Assembly: GCF_000832985.1 (NCBI RefSeq)
Contig: NZ_CP009920.1
Location: 5,078,501-5,142,500, forward strand
Direction: 5' to 3'
Source of the DNA: Priestia megaterium NBRC 15308 = ATCC 14581
Lineage (GTDB): Bacteria; Bacillota; Bacilli; Bacillales; Bacillaceae_H
DNA length: 64,000 bases
The position numbers and the translations under genes are program-made. Below the pieces are notes generated by a model that did no database searches, was not told where the DNA came from, and saw only the letters and a list, made by a program, of their open reading frames with translations. Position 1 is the stretch's first letter. The number at the start of each line of letters is the position of its first letter. This document shows, in pieces, positions 42,809-50,463 of the stretch.

Positions 42809-43210
42809 ATGTTTAAATATAGTTTTCTTATTGTTCTTATCGCTTTTTTACTTATTAACTTTAACGGTCAGGAAAATCAAATTGTAGGAGGCAAAATAAA
42901 AAAGGAACGAAGTGAGGTTTTTTTTGGCGAGTACGACAGCTTTACGGGCTGCTACTCCCGGAGCATTAAACTCAAAAAAGGTGTAACCTACGCTTTTACG
43001 CTATCTAAAAATACCAAAAGCGGAGACCTGTCCCTGTACGTAGAAGATCCAAAACAGACACGATTTTTTGAAATGACTAATAACTCTCTTTATTTAACAC
43101 CTGAAAAAACGAGGAGATATCGTATTAATTTTGTAGGCTCTGAGCATAAAGGCTCTTTTCAGCTTCACTGGAAAAGCAGTAATCAAAAAGAGAGCGAAAA
43201 ATTTGTGTAA
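42809..43210 (+). CDS. Secreted or membrane-anchored protein of unknown function
   Basis: A 133-residue protein with an N-terminal hydrophobic segment (residues 4-16) and a beta-rich exterior part (SEVFFGEYDSFTGCYSRSIK, GVTYAFTLSKNTKSGDLSLY, SFQLHWKSS). There is no lipobox. No family recognised. The ATG at 42809 follows GGAGG by 5 nt. TATAAT at 42787-42792 is a likely -10 box. Confidence 0.65.
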   Translation: MFKYSFLIVLIAFLLINFNGQENQIVGGKIKKERSEVFFGEYDSFTGCYSRSIKLKKGVTYAFTLSKNTKSGDLSLYVEDPKQTRFFEMTNNSLYLTPEKTRRYRINFVGSEHKGSFQLHWKSSNQKESEKFV

Positions 43211-43249
43211 TACCATTTTAGACAACGCTTAAACGAGGGGGAATGGTTT

Positions 43250-43921
43250 ATGATTATTAATCAAGCTGTCCTGTACACCCACTTATTGGACACAATGAAG
43301 GATTTTTATGTAAATTCTCTCGATTTTCCATTAACCGCCGCTTCACCGCGTTCTTTTTCCATCAAGGTTGGTGAAAGTGAGCTAACCTTTAAAGAAAGTT
43401 CTCTACATACAAAGCCCTTTTACCATTTTGCTTTTAATATTCCAGCAAACCGCTTTATGGAAGCAAAGCAATGGGCTACTCAGAGAGTCTTCCTCAATAC
43501 GGAAGAGAAGAAAGATGAGATTTATTTTGAAGCGTTTGATGCTCATTCGTTTTATTTTGAAGACCCTGCTCATAATATTGTTGAATACATTTCAAGACAT
43601 TCGGACTGCCCGTCATCCAAGGAACCCTTTTCTTCTAAGTCGCTTTTAAGCATAGGAGAAATCAACTTGACAACTCCTCATGTCCACTCTGTAGGAACAC
43701 AGCTTATCAACTCCGGTATCACCGTACGTAACAACAGGCTATTAAACGCTACATTTAATTTTTTAGGAAGCGGCAGTGCGTTTTTTCTTGTAGGGACGCC
43801 TAAAAGACGGTGGTTTTTTTCGAACCGAGACTCTGAAGTTCATCCATTAATGGCAAAGGTCAATCATTCTCTAACGGTTGCGCTCGACGAAGAAGGAATG
43901 TTGAAGATTACGCAAGAATAA
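43250..43921 (+). CDS. VOC-family (glyoxalase/dioxygenase fold) protein
   Basis: A 223-residue protein with one clear VOC unit: LYTHLLDTMKDFYVNSLDFP at the start, FYHFAFNIPANRFMEAKQWA and the closing FEDPAHNIVEYISRH. The second half (residues 130-223) is a degenerate or unrelated domain. Substrate unknown. It starts 39 nt after the gene at 42809 and is probably in the same transcript. A terminator follows. Confidence 0.82.
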   Translation: MIINQAVLYTHLLDTMKDFYVNSLDFPLTAASPRSFSIKVGESELTFKESSLHTKPFYHFAFNIPANRFMEAKQWATQRVFLNTEEKKDEIYFEAFDAHSFYFEDPAHNIVEYISRHSDCPSSKEPFSSKSLLSIGEINLTTPHVHSVGTQLINSGITVRNNRLLNATFNFLGSGSAFFLVGTPKRRWFFSNRDSEVHPLMAKVNHSLTVALDEEGMLKITQE

Positions 43922-43937
43922 TTGTTTTTTTAATAAA

Positions 43938-43974
43938 GCCACGTAACAAGCGAACTTATTACGTGGTTATTTTT
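43938..43974 (+). terminator. Terminator of the VOC gene
   Basis: CCACGTAA/TTACGTGG stem followed by TTATTTTTG. Confidence 0.75.
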
Positions 43975-43999
43975 GTTCAAAATTCAGCACATACTCCCC

Positions 44000-44512
44000 C
44001 TAGAGGTTTTGTATATAGTTCTCGATGTCCTTTCTGTTCATCAGCATAAAAATCTTGCAATCCTCATCATTTTTAAGCTTTTTAAACCGGTTTCTCATCT
44101 TTTTTTGCCGCTCTCGATACGTAGTAAGAATAAACGTAAAAAATGACCAATCTACTTTTTCAGGGCATCCTTTTGCCATATCTTCACGCATTTTTCTTGC
44201 ATATACGATTCTCCGCTTTATTACTCGGTACACACAAACGATGAGCGGCAGCTCTAAATAAATAATGGTATCTGCACGCTTCACTCGCAGGTCATACGAA
44301 TTGCTGTAGTTCCCGTCGATAATCCAGCTGTCTTTTTTTACAATTTGCTCCTGCAATTCTCTAAAGCTATCATTGTCTCTTTCCTTCCAGCCAGGCTGCC
44401 AATACAGGCTGTCTAAATGATATACTTCTAGATCAAGCTTTTCCCCTAATTTCTTGGCAAAGGTAGACTTTCCTACTCCTGGAGAAACGCCCATTACCAG
44501 TACTCTTTTCAT
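44000..44512 (-). CDS. P-loop kinase-like protein (FlaR/topology-modulation group)
   Basis: A 170-residue NTP-binding protein. The Walker A loop is GVSPGVGKST near residue 8; HLDSLYWQPGW near residue 33 and WIIDGNYSN near residue 64 are marks of the adenylate-kinase-like group annotated as DNA topology modulation protein. It probably phosphorylates a small molecule. A related but broken gene is at 56016. It follows a possible 50-residue ORF by 9 nt. Confidence 0.83.
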   Translation of the reverse strand: MKRVLVMGVSPGVGKSTFAKKLGEKLDLEVYHLDSLYWQPGWKERDNDSFRELQEQIVKKDSWIIDGNYSNSYDLRVKRADTIIYLELPLIVCVYRVIKRRIVYARKMREDMAKGCPEKVDWSFFTFILTTYRERQKKMRNRFKKLKNDEDCKIFMLMNRKDIENYIQNL

Positions 44513-44521
44513 CTTATCACC

Positions 44522-44674
44522 TTACCTTTTTAAGAAATAAAGCTGATTGAAGAGAAGGCAGCTGTTTATAGCTGACTCGGCGCATTCAGTGTACTCGGAG
44601 CGAGCTGCTTTATAAAACGACTTCATGTTAGGATTTTTATTTCCATGATTTTCAGGCAACCTATAAATATTCAT
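44522..44674 (-). CDS. Possible 50-residue small protein upstream of the P-loop kinase gene
   Basis: A short frame starting MNIYRLPENHGNKNPNMKSF and ending LFNQLYFLKR. AGGA lies 7 nt before ATG, the stop is 9 nt before the next gene, and the codons look used (few rare codons, mixed amino acids). I do not recognise the family. Confidence 0.45.
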   Translation of the reverse strand: MNIYRLPENHGNKNPNMKSFYKAARSEYTECAESAINSCLLFNQLYFLKR

Positions 44675-44775
44675 TATAAATTCCTATATTCCTTCTTGCT
44701 TTGTAGTAAATAGGTTGCTTTTATGAATCGTTTCCTTTACCTTAAATGTGAGTATATAAAAGTAAGGTGAAAAAA

Positions 44776-45006
44776 ATGAATGCATCTATGCTAAAGAGAT
44801 TTTTACGAAACCTCGGTATTTTTATTTATATTGTCATTGCAGCTATTAATATTTACTTAACAAGAAATGATTTGGGCGATATGCTTACCCGCCTTGTGCT
44901 GCTGACTATTTTACTTCCTTTGTTTTTTAGTTTTGTGTATGCGTTAGGAAAATCACATTTTAAAAGACAAGAAGAGCTCGCTGAACAAGAGAAGAAAAAA
45001 GAGTAA
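44776..45006 (+). CDS. Small two-helix membrane protein
   Basis: A 76-residue protein with two membrane helices (about residues 11-31 and 40-60) and a charged tail QEELAEQEKKKE. The ATG follows AAGGTG by 6 nt; a GTG three codons earlier is inside that site. Function unknown. Confidence 0.6.
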   Translation: MNASMLKRFLRNLGIFIYIVIAAINIYLTRNDLGDMLTRLVLLTILLPLFFSFVYALGKSHFKRQEELAEQEKKKE

Positions 45007-45007
45007 A

Positions 45008-45056
45008 AAAAGCCTTTTATCGAGGGGGATTCCCCTTTTTAAAAGGCTTTTTACTT
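45008..45056. terminator. Bidirectional terminator between convergent small genes
   Basis: AAAAAGCCTTTT/AAAAGGCTTTTT outer stem with inner GGGGA/TCCCC pairing. Confidence 0.8.
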
Positions 45057-45410
45057 TTTTTCATACAACTGAACATTAACTACATCAGGATGAACGTGAT
45101 ACTGTTTGGCAACTTGATTTACCATTTGCTGAATTTCTCTTTTCTTACGGGAAGAAAGGTGTTCGCGGGGCAGAAGAATCAGAATTTGAGCTTCCGCATA
45201 GTTATTCAGCACCCTAACTTCTTGAAAGCCATGCTGCATCAAAAAAGCTTTTAACGCTTTTTCAAAGTCTGTGCTTTCTTTTTGAACAACTATAGAAGGC
45301 TGATTGTAAGAAAATAGCGAAACCTCTTTCTCTTCAGGCTTTGTATACACCGTCCAAGCAGTTATAAGCACTGTGACAGCAATACCCAGATTTAACATCC
45401 ACCTTTTCAT
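45051..45410 (-). CDS. Membrane-anchored protein of unknown function
   Basis: A 119-residue protein with one N-terminal membrane segment (residues 6-22) and an exterior helical part with HGFQEVRVLNNYAEAQILIL and a basic REIQQMVNQVAKQYHVHPD. Not recognised as a known family. ATG follows AAAGGAG by 11 nt. Confidence 0.6.
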   Translation of the reverse strand: MKRWMLNLGIAVTVLITAWTVYTKPEEKEVSLFSYNQPSIVVQKESTDFEKALKAFLMQHGFQEVRVLNNYAEAQILILLPREHLSSRKKREIQQMVNQVAKQYHVHPDVVNVQLYEKK

Positions 45411-45472
45411 ACCACGAACGCTCCTTTTAATTAAGTTTGTTCATGATATGAAAAAATTCGTTCATTCATGCG

Positions 45473-46234
45473 TTATCTTCCTAGCCAGCCTCCGTCTATA
45501 GCAAGTAAGTGCCCATGAATATAGGCAGATGCATCAGATGCTAAAAAGACAACCGCTCCTTTAAAATCATCTGCTTGCCCCCATCTGCCTGCGGGAATAC
45601 GTTCAATGATTTGTCTGCTGCGCGTTTTATCGTTAATAAGTGCTTCATTCATATCAGTAGCAATATACCCTGGTACAATTCCATTAACATTTACGCCTTT
45701 TGCTGCCCATTCATTAGATAAAGCCTTTGTAAGCTGAGCAACTCCGCCTTTTGCTGCAGCATAGGCCGGAACGGTAATACCTCCTTGGTAAGAAAGCAAA
45801 GATGCCATATTAATGATTTTTCCGCTTCCTTGTTTAAGCATTTGGCGGCCCGCCTGCTGACATAACAACCATACGGTTTTTAAATTGACATTCATAACAG
45901 CATCCCAATCTTCCTCTGCAAAGTCTACAGCGGGTGAACGTCTTTGAATGCCAGCGTTGTTCACTAAAATATCGAGCTTTCCAAAATAAGCAACAACCGA
46001 TGAGATCGCTTCGCTTACTTCAGAAGCATTTTCTAGATCACAATTAACAATAAAACATTTTCTTCCGAGACGTTCAATTTCTTCTTTTACTCCAAGAAAT
46101 TCCTTTGATCGCTGCAGAAGAGCGATATCCGAACCTGCTTCTGCCAAAGCAATCGCCATTGATCTTCCAATTCCTCTTGTTGCTCCCGTAATCGCTGCTA
46201 CTTTACCATCTAAAGAAAATAAATCTACTGTCAT
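45473..46234 (-). CDS. SDR dehydrogenase, KduD/gluconate-dehydrogenase type
   Basis: A 253-residue SDR: TGATRGIGRSMA near residue 17, NNAGIQRRSPAVDF near residue 91, the catalytic serine in INMASLLSYQGG and YAAAKGG near residue 158, then NVNGIVPGYIATDM. It is closest to 2-deoxy-D-gluconate 3-dehydrogenase (KduD) and gluconate 5-dehydrogenase (IdnO). It overlaps the upstream dehydrogenase gene by 4 bp, so the two act together on a sugar acid. Which one is not decidable from sequence. Confidence 0.9.
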   Translation of the reverse strand: MTVDLFSLDGKVAAITGATRGIGRSMAIALAEAGSDIALLQRSKEFLGVKEEIERLGRKCFIVNCDLENASEVSEAISSVVAYFGKLDILVNNAGIQRRSPAVDFAEEDWDAVMNVNLKTVWLLCQQAGRQMLKQGSGKIINMASLLSYQGGITVPAYAAAKGGVAQLTKALSNEWAAKGVNVNGIVPGYIATDMNEALINDKTRSRQIIERIPAGRWGQADDFKGAVVFLASDASAYIHGHLLAIDGGWLGR

Positions 46235-47262
46235 TGTTCATTCTCCTCTCCATTTGGTGCAAATAAAACCTTAAGTGATTCATCAGGCCGCTGCATAAAC
46301 TCAAACCCTGCTTGAATATCTTCAAGCTGCAGTTTATGAGAAATTAAAGAATCTGCTGCTATTTCACCGTTTGCCAGTAAATCAATAGCCGTCTGAAAAT
46401 CTTCCTTTGTATAACATCTCGTTGTAGTTAATGAAATTTCTTTAAAGTGCATCGCTGCTAAATCTACTTCTGGAGCGTTTTTGTATACGCTTACCACCAC
46501 AATCTCTCCTTGAATACGGCTTGTTTCAACCATTTGTTTTGCTGTAATTTGATTTCCGGCTACTTCAAATACAACGTCTGCACCGACGTCATTCGTAAGC
46601 AAGCACACTTCTTTTACGACGTCTTTTTTCGCTGCATCAATTGGTATAAAGCCAAGTTCTTTCGCTTTAGTTAAGCGATAAGAACTAATATCTGAGATCA
46701 TTACTTTTTTTGCTCCTGCTCGTTTCGCAATCATCCCGATCAGCAGTCCAATAGGTCCTGCCCCTAAAATGACAGCTTGGTCCCCTATTTTCAACCGCGA
46801 GCGTCGTACTGTGTGTACGGCAACCGCTACAGGTTCTGCAAGAGCTGCATGCGGGCTAGACAGTTTCTCTGGCAAGAGGTGAAGGCGGTTCACTGGAACA
46901 GCCACGTACTCCGCGAACCCCCCATCTTGATCAATGCCGATTAGTTTTAACTTCTTACAAACATGAAACTGTCCTCTTACACAGGCTTCGCACGTTCTGC
47001 AGCTAAGCGTAGGCTCAACTACTACGCGGTCACCTAAAGAAAATTCCGTTTCCCCTCGGATCTCTTCTATAACTCCGCTGAATTCATGTCCCATAATAAG
47101 TGGCGCTTGTGCTCTAGGATGTTTTCCAAAATAAATCATCATATCCGTTCCGCAAATTCCAGCATGAGATACCTGTACAAGCGCTTCTCCTTCTTTTATA
47201 ACCGGTTTCGCTTTTTGCTGCATAACGGCTTTTGTTTCTGAAACGTAGACACCTGCTTTCAT
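46231..47262 (-). CDS. Zinc-dependent sugar/alcohol dehydrogenase (idonate/sorbitol type)
   Basis: A 343-residue medium-chain dehydrogenase. Catalytic zinc ligands are C in GICGTDM near residue 37 and H-E in GHEFSG near residue 60; the structural zinc cysteines are in CRTCEACVRGQFHVC near residue 88. The cofactor loop is GAGPIGLLIG near residue 165. It resembles L-idonate 5-dehydrogenase and related polyol enzymes. It heads the two-gene unit behind a GntR-type palindrome. Confidence 0.9.
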   Translation of the reverse strand: MKAGVYVSETKAVMQQKAKPVIKEGEALVQVSHAGICGTDMMIYFGKHPRAQAPLIMGHEFSGVIEEIRGETEFSLGDRVVVEPTLSCRTCEACVRGQFHVCKKLKLIGIDQDGGFAEYVAVPVNRLHLLPEKLSSPHAALAEPVAVAVHTVRRSRLKIGDQAVILGAGPIGLLIGMIAKRAGAKKVMISDISSYRLTKAKELGFIPIDAAKKDVVKEVCLLTNDVGADVVFEVAGNQITAKQMVETSRIQGEIVVVSVYKNAPEVDLAAMHFKEISLTTTRCYTKEDFQTAIDLLANGEIAADSLISHKLQLEDIQAGFEFMQRPDESLKVLFAPNGEENEQ

Positions 47263-47281
47263 TTTTTCATCCCCTTTGTAT

Positions 47282-47295
47282 ACTTGTCGACAGGT
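47282..47295 (-). promoter_or_regulatory. Probable GntR operator before the dehydrogenase pair
   Basis: ACTTGTCGACAGGT is a near-palindrome with the TTGT-N2-ACA core seen at 48054. It lies just upstream of the ribosome site. Confidence 0.5.
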
Positions 47296-47342
47296 TAAAG
47301 ATAAGAAGACCCAAAAACATTTTGAATCTTTTATCCCTTTTT

Positions 47343-48032
47343 TTATGCTTCATTCAAAAGTGAAGCTGTTATCGTATTTCGCGTATCTTCAAAGTGACGC
47401 TTCACTTCATCTTGAATACGTTCTGTATTTTGAGACTTTAATGCTTTAATCATTTCATGATGCTGCTTTATCAGTGGGAGCACAGCTGCTTTATCATCTC
47501 GAAATCTTTTTTCAGTGGTAATTAAAAGAGCAGCTAAAATAATTTCACGGATGCTTTCCCACAATTTTAATATCCGTTTGTGGTCTGCTTCGATAATCAC
47601 GAGCTCATGAAACCGTAAATCTTGATAAGCAAACTCTACATAGTCATCGTATTTAGCTGCCATGTTCATTTGATCAATGCTTTGCTCAAGCTTTTTAATA
47701 AGCGAATCATGGTTGACTTCAGATAAACGTTCTAAGACAAAATGTTCTAAAAGCAGACGAACATCGTACAGCTCGTTTAAATCCCTAGTTGTTAAACCAA
47801 TAACAACTGCTCCCATTCGCTGTAAATCAATGAGTCCTTCGTTTGAAAGGGTTCGCAGCGCTTCTCTTATAGGAGATCGACTCATTGCAAACTCTGCCGA
47901 GAGCTGATTTTCCGATAGTATGGCTCCTTTCTTCAGCTCGCCGCTCATAATTTGAATTCTTAATTTGCTTACAACTTGTTCTCCCAGCGACGCTCCGCGA
48001 AGCCATCTTTCCGGGTAGGTTACCTTTTTAAT
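47343..48032 (-). CDS. GntR-family regulator, gluconate-repressor type, apparent AUU start
   Basis: A protein of about 229 residues. The winged helix is LGEQVVSKLRIQIMSGELKK, ILSENQLSAEFAMSRSPIRE, ALRTLSNEGL; then comes an FCD effector domain (VRLLLEHFVLERL, FAYQDLRFHELVI, with metal-binding D and H). It aligns along its whole length with the B. subtilis gluconate repressor GntR, including YPERWLRGAS against YPAKWLSKAS. No ATG, GTG or TTG lies in frame before the DNA-binding helix; the ATG at 47948 would remove it. AAGGAAGTGA is followed after 9 nt by ATT at 48030-48032, which I take as the start. Confidence 0.82.
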   Translation of the reverse strand: MKKVTYPERWLRGASLGEQVVSKLRIQIMSGELKKGAILSENQLSAEFAMSRSPIREALRTLSNEGLIDLQRMGAVVIGLTTRDLNELYDVRLLLEHFVLERLSEVNHDSLIKKLEQSIDQMNMAAKYDDYVEFAYQDLRFHELVIIEADHKRILKLWESIREIILAALLITTEKRFRDDKAAVLPLIKQHHEMIKALKSQNTERIQDEVKRHFEDTRNTITASLLNEA

Positions 48033-48053
48033 GTGTCATCACTTCCTTAGCCA

Positions 48054-48067
48054 ACTTGTATACAAGT
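48054..48067 (-). promoter_or_regulatory. GntR-type operator, perfect palindrome
   Basis: ACTTGTATACAAGT matches the centre of the B. subtilis GntR operator as I recall it. It sits just downstream of the predicted start of the regulator gene, which suggests autoregulation. Confidence 0.7.
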
Positions 48068-48078
48068 ATTCAAGATTT

Positions 48079-48107
48079 AGTATATAGAGAAGCAACCTAA
48101 TTGTAAA
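48079..48107 (-). promoter_or_regulatory. Sigma-A type promoter of the GntR-type gene
   Basis: On the minus strand TTTACA and TATACT are 17 nt apart; start predicted near 48072. Confidence 0.65.
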
Positions 48108-48186
48108 CGTTTTCTTTATAGAACGTATATTTTTACAATTCTTTCTTACACTAAGAACTACTGATAAATAAAAGGTGGGAAGATGA

Positions 48187-48645
48187 ATGAATCAAATTAT
48201 ATTATGGGGGATTCTTGTTATTCCATGGTTTTTACTGCTGCTGCTTGATAAACAGCGTGTTAAACGATTTTTTACTGTAGGGTTATTTGCTGCATTAATG
48301 ATGACAATCGCCTATCAAGTAGCGGAAAAAATGCACTGGTGGACGGTTCAAGAAAACGTATTTTTTCTTACTAACATGGGAGCAACGATTTATTGCCTTC
48401 ATATTGTGATTACGATCTTTGTCTTTTACCTTACGTATCCTGGGTTTATCTTGTACATAATTGTTAACGTTATTTTAGATTTGATTCATGGTTATGTTAT
48501 TGTTCCTTTTCTCGCTAAAATCGGGCTTTATAATCTGTATGATATCAGTCATTTTGGGCTTTTCCTTGTCATGACTACCGTAGCTATTATCCTTTACTTG
48601 TTTCAACGGCTGCTTGACTTTATATTTGAGGAAAGCCTTGCATAA
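48187..48645 (+). CDS. Membrane protein of unknown function
   Basis: A 152-residue protein with four to five helices over nearly all its length (IILWGILVIPWFLLLLL, VIVPFLAKIGLYNLYD). I do not recognise the family. GGTGGGAAG precedes two possible ATG codons 4 nt apart; the frame is that of the second. A terminator follows. Confidence 0.65.
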   Translation: MNQIILWGILVIPWFLLLLLDKQRVKRFFTVGLFAALMMTIAYQVAEKMHWWTVQENVFFLTNMGATIYCLHIVITIFVFYLTYPGFILYIIVNVILDLIHGYVIVPFLAKIGLYNLYDISHFGLFLVMTTVAIILYLFQRLLDFIFEESLA

Positions 48646-48673
48646 AAAGCCACAGCAAACGCTATGGCTTTTT
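48644..48673. terminator. Bidirectional terminator between convergent genes
   Basis: AAAAAGCCA and TGGCTTTTT close a stem with an inner CAGC/GCT pairing. Confidence 0.8.
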
Positions 48674-48675
48674 AA

Positions 48676-49557
48676 TCAATTAAAAAATGGAATAACCGTA
48701 TCTCCGCGAATCGGTTCAACGGCCGCATGAAACCGAATTCGCAAACTTTTTGACGTTTCGATGTCAGAGGCATCCATGACGTGAAAATGAATGTGGGGTT
48801 CGGATGAATTCCCGGAATTTCCACACCTTCCGAGCAGCGTTCCTTTACGAACCACGTCTCCTTTTTTCACAGAAACCGATCCTTTCTTCAAATGCGCAAG
48901 CACACTGTATTCTTTTCCTTCATGCTCAATGATGACGTGATTTCCTAAAGGATTTTTTTTATTCGTATGTCCAATTTCATTATCTTCTTGACCATCAACT
49001 GCTGTGATAACGACTCCTTCAAGCGGCGCTACAACTTTTTTTCCATAGGCATAGTAATCTTCGTTTTTCATTCCATCATTTTTATAGCTTTGCTTTCCTT
49101 TTCTCACGACTAAATCATACGCATACCTTTGGTTTTCGACTAGATGGTGATAGTTCAACACCTCATGCTTTCCTCCCCAATAGACAAACCATTCACTTTG
49201 AATCGGCATCGTATATTTGTTTGTACTCCATCGATCTCTCTCTGAAAATGATTCTATAGGAGCAATCACAAGTGCTTGTATAATGTTATGTTCATCAAAC
49301 ATAACGCTGATGAATTTTGTCTGCGTAGAATTTAACCAAATAAACTGCTCAACTTGAGGAGTTAAATAGAGATTTGTTTCTAGTCTGTAGAACTGTTCTC
49401 CTTGATTAAACAATTTGCTCTGCTCCAAAAATTGCTGAAGCGAAACTTGACGTTTAAATTCTTCGCTTACACAATCATAAAGTTTCTTAAAATCCCCTTG
49501 TGCAAATAAAATTCCAAACTCTTCTCTGATGTTCACTTTTCTCTCTGTATCCATCAT
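48676..49557 (-). CDS. M23-family peptidase with N-terminal DUF3887-like domain
   Basis: A 293-residue protein. Residues 1-115 look like a DUF3887-type domain (LFAQGDFKKLYDCVSEEFKR). The M23 (LytM-like) domain follows: the zinc ligands appear in HTNKKNPLGNHVII (H and N/D position) and HIHFHV, with H in LAHLKKGS and the beta-hairpin GTLLGRCGNSGNSSEPH. The enzyme class cuts peptide bonds in peptidoglycan. There is no signal peptide at this start, which is odd for a wall enzyme; it may be internal or released otherwise. Confidence 0.85.
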   Translation of the reverse strand: MMDTERKVNIREEFGILFAQGDFKKLYDCVSEEFKRQVSLQQFLEQSKLFNQGEQFYRLETNLYLTPQVEQFIWLNSTQTKFISVMFDEHNIIQALVIAPIESFSERDRWSTNKYTMPIQSEWFVYWGGKHEVLNYHHLVENQRYAYDLVVRKGKQSYKNDGMKNEDYYAYGKKVVAPLEGVVITAVDGQEDNEIGHTNKKNPLGNHVIIEHEGKEYSVLAHLKKGSVSVKKGDVVRKGTLLGRCGNSGNSSEPHIHFHVMDASDIETSKSLRIRFHAAVEPIRGDTVIPFFN

Positions 49558-49678
49558 TGTAATCCACCCTTTTATATGTATTTCAATTTGTTTGAATTAT
49601 CTATAAGTAATACGTTTTATGTTATAAAAAGGTTTCATTTTCCAGTTATTCTATCTCAAAATCTTCTTCTATACCGTA

Positions 49679-49707
49679 TTTACAATTTTCTTAATCCATT
49701 TTATACT
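49679..49707 (+). promoter_or_regulatory. Sigma-A type promoter upstream of the leader ORF
   Basis: TTTACA and TATACT with 17-nt spacing; start predicted near 49714, about 25 nt before the leader ORF. Confidence 0.65.
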
Positions 49708-49738
49708 TATTTTACAAATATTTGAAAGGAGGTGCAGC

Positions 49739-49801
49739 ATGATGAAAATAACATTAAATAAGAAAATCAAGCTGCGCCGAATAAGTGTTTTTGGCGCTTA
49801 G
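49739..49801 (+). CDS. 20-residue leader peptide
   Basis: A short frame MMKITLNKKIKLRRISVFGA with a near-perfect AAAGGAGGTG site 4 nt before the first ATG. It lies between the promoter at 49679 and the phosphatase gene at 49821, with its stop 19 nt before that gene. The strong site and basic, short product suggest a regulatory leader ORF or a real micropeptide. Confidence 0.6.
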   Translation: MMKITLNKKIKLRRISVFGA

Positions 49802-49820
49802 ATTTTAAGGAGATTTCACA

Positions 49821-50357
49821 ATGAAAGTAGCATTAGTACGTCATTACAAAGTAAACAAAGGTCTTCCAGAAAACCACCGCTTATCCACTGACGAACTAGT
49901 GGCTTGGTTTCAGGAATATGATGAATCAGATATTACGTATGGAGAGACTGATTTGAATAATATCCAATGGAAACGCTGTTTTTCAAGCGATATGCCGCGA
50001 GCACACAAAACGGCAAAGCACATTTATAAACAAGAGATCACGCTTCTTCCAGAACTTAGAGAAATACCTATGCCTATTATTCCAGTAAAATTTAAACTTC
50101 CTTTTATCCTATGGGCATTACTGTTTCGCACGTCCGGACTCATCAACAAACAAGCTCGTAAAGATATGGCTGAGACTAAGAGAAAAGTAGCAGCAGTGCT
50201 AGATCGCGCTATTTCCGAGTCAGAAGACGATTTGCTGATTGTCAGCCACGGAGGAATTATGAAGTTTATGCGTAAAGAACTTATAAAACGCGGCTTTAAA
50301 GGGCCTCGGTTTGATATTGCTGTTAACGGAAAGCTTTATTTATTTGAGAAAGAATAA
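49821..50357 (+). CDS. Histidine phosphatase family protein
   Basis: A 178-residue protein of the phosphoglycerate mutase-like fold. The catalytic histidine is in LVRHYKV at residue 8; RCFSSDMPRAHKTA near residue 54 and the second histidine in LIVSHGGIM near residue 142 complete the site. RHG is replaced by RHY, which occurs in some phosphatases. Substrate unknown. AAGGAG precedes ATG; a leader ORF lies just upstream. Confidence 0.88.
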   Translation: MKVALVRHYKVNKGLPENHRLSTDELVAWFQEYDESDITYGETDLNNIQWKRCFSSDMPRAHKTAKHIYKQEITLLPELREIPMPIIPVKFKLPFILWALLFRTSGLINKQARKDMAETKRKVAAVLDRAISESEDDLLIVSHGGIMKFMRKELIKRGFKGPRFDIAVNGKLYLFEKE

Positions 50358-50407
50358 TATTTTTCATCATTTCGAACCGTTTCTTTTACCAGCCAATTTG
50401 AAGAAAA

Positions 50408-50442
50408 AAAGCGTAGACAGCTCATAGGCTTGTCTACGCTTC
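50408..50442. terminator. Terminator between the phosphatase and coat protein genes
   Basis: AGCGTAGACA/TGTCTACGCT stem; the A-run on the left serves the minus-strand gene at 50464. Confidence 0.85.
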
Positions 50443-50463
50443 TCTACACAAAAGATAAAAGGC

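Noticed and set aside
44724-44771. 15-codon frame MNRFLYLKCEYIKVR ending at the ribosome site of the gene at 44776
   Set aside because: Poor ribosome site and very short; it could be a leader peptide but nothing else supports it.
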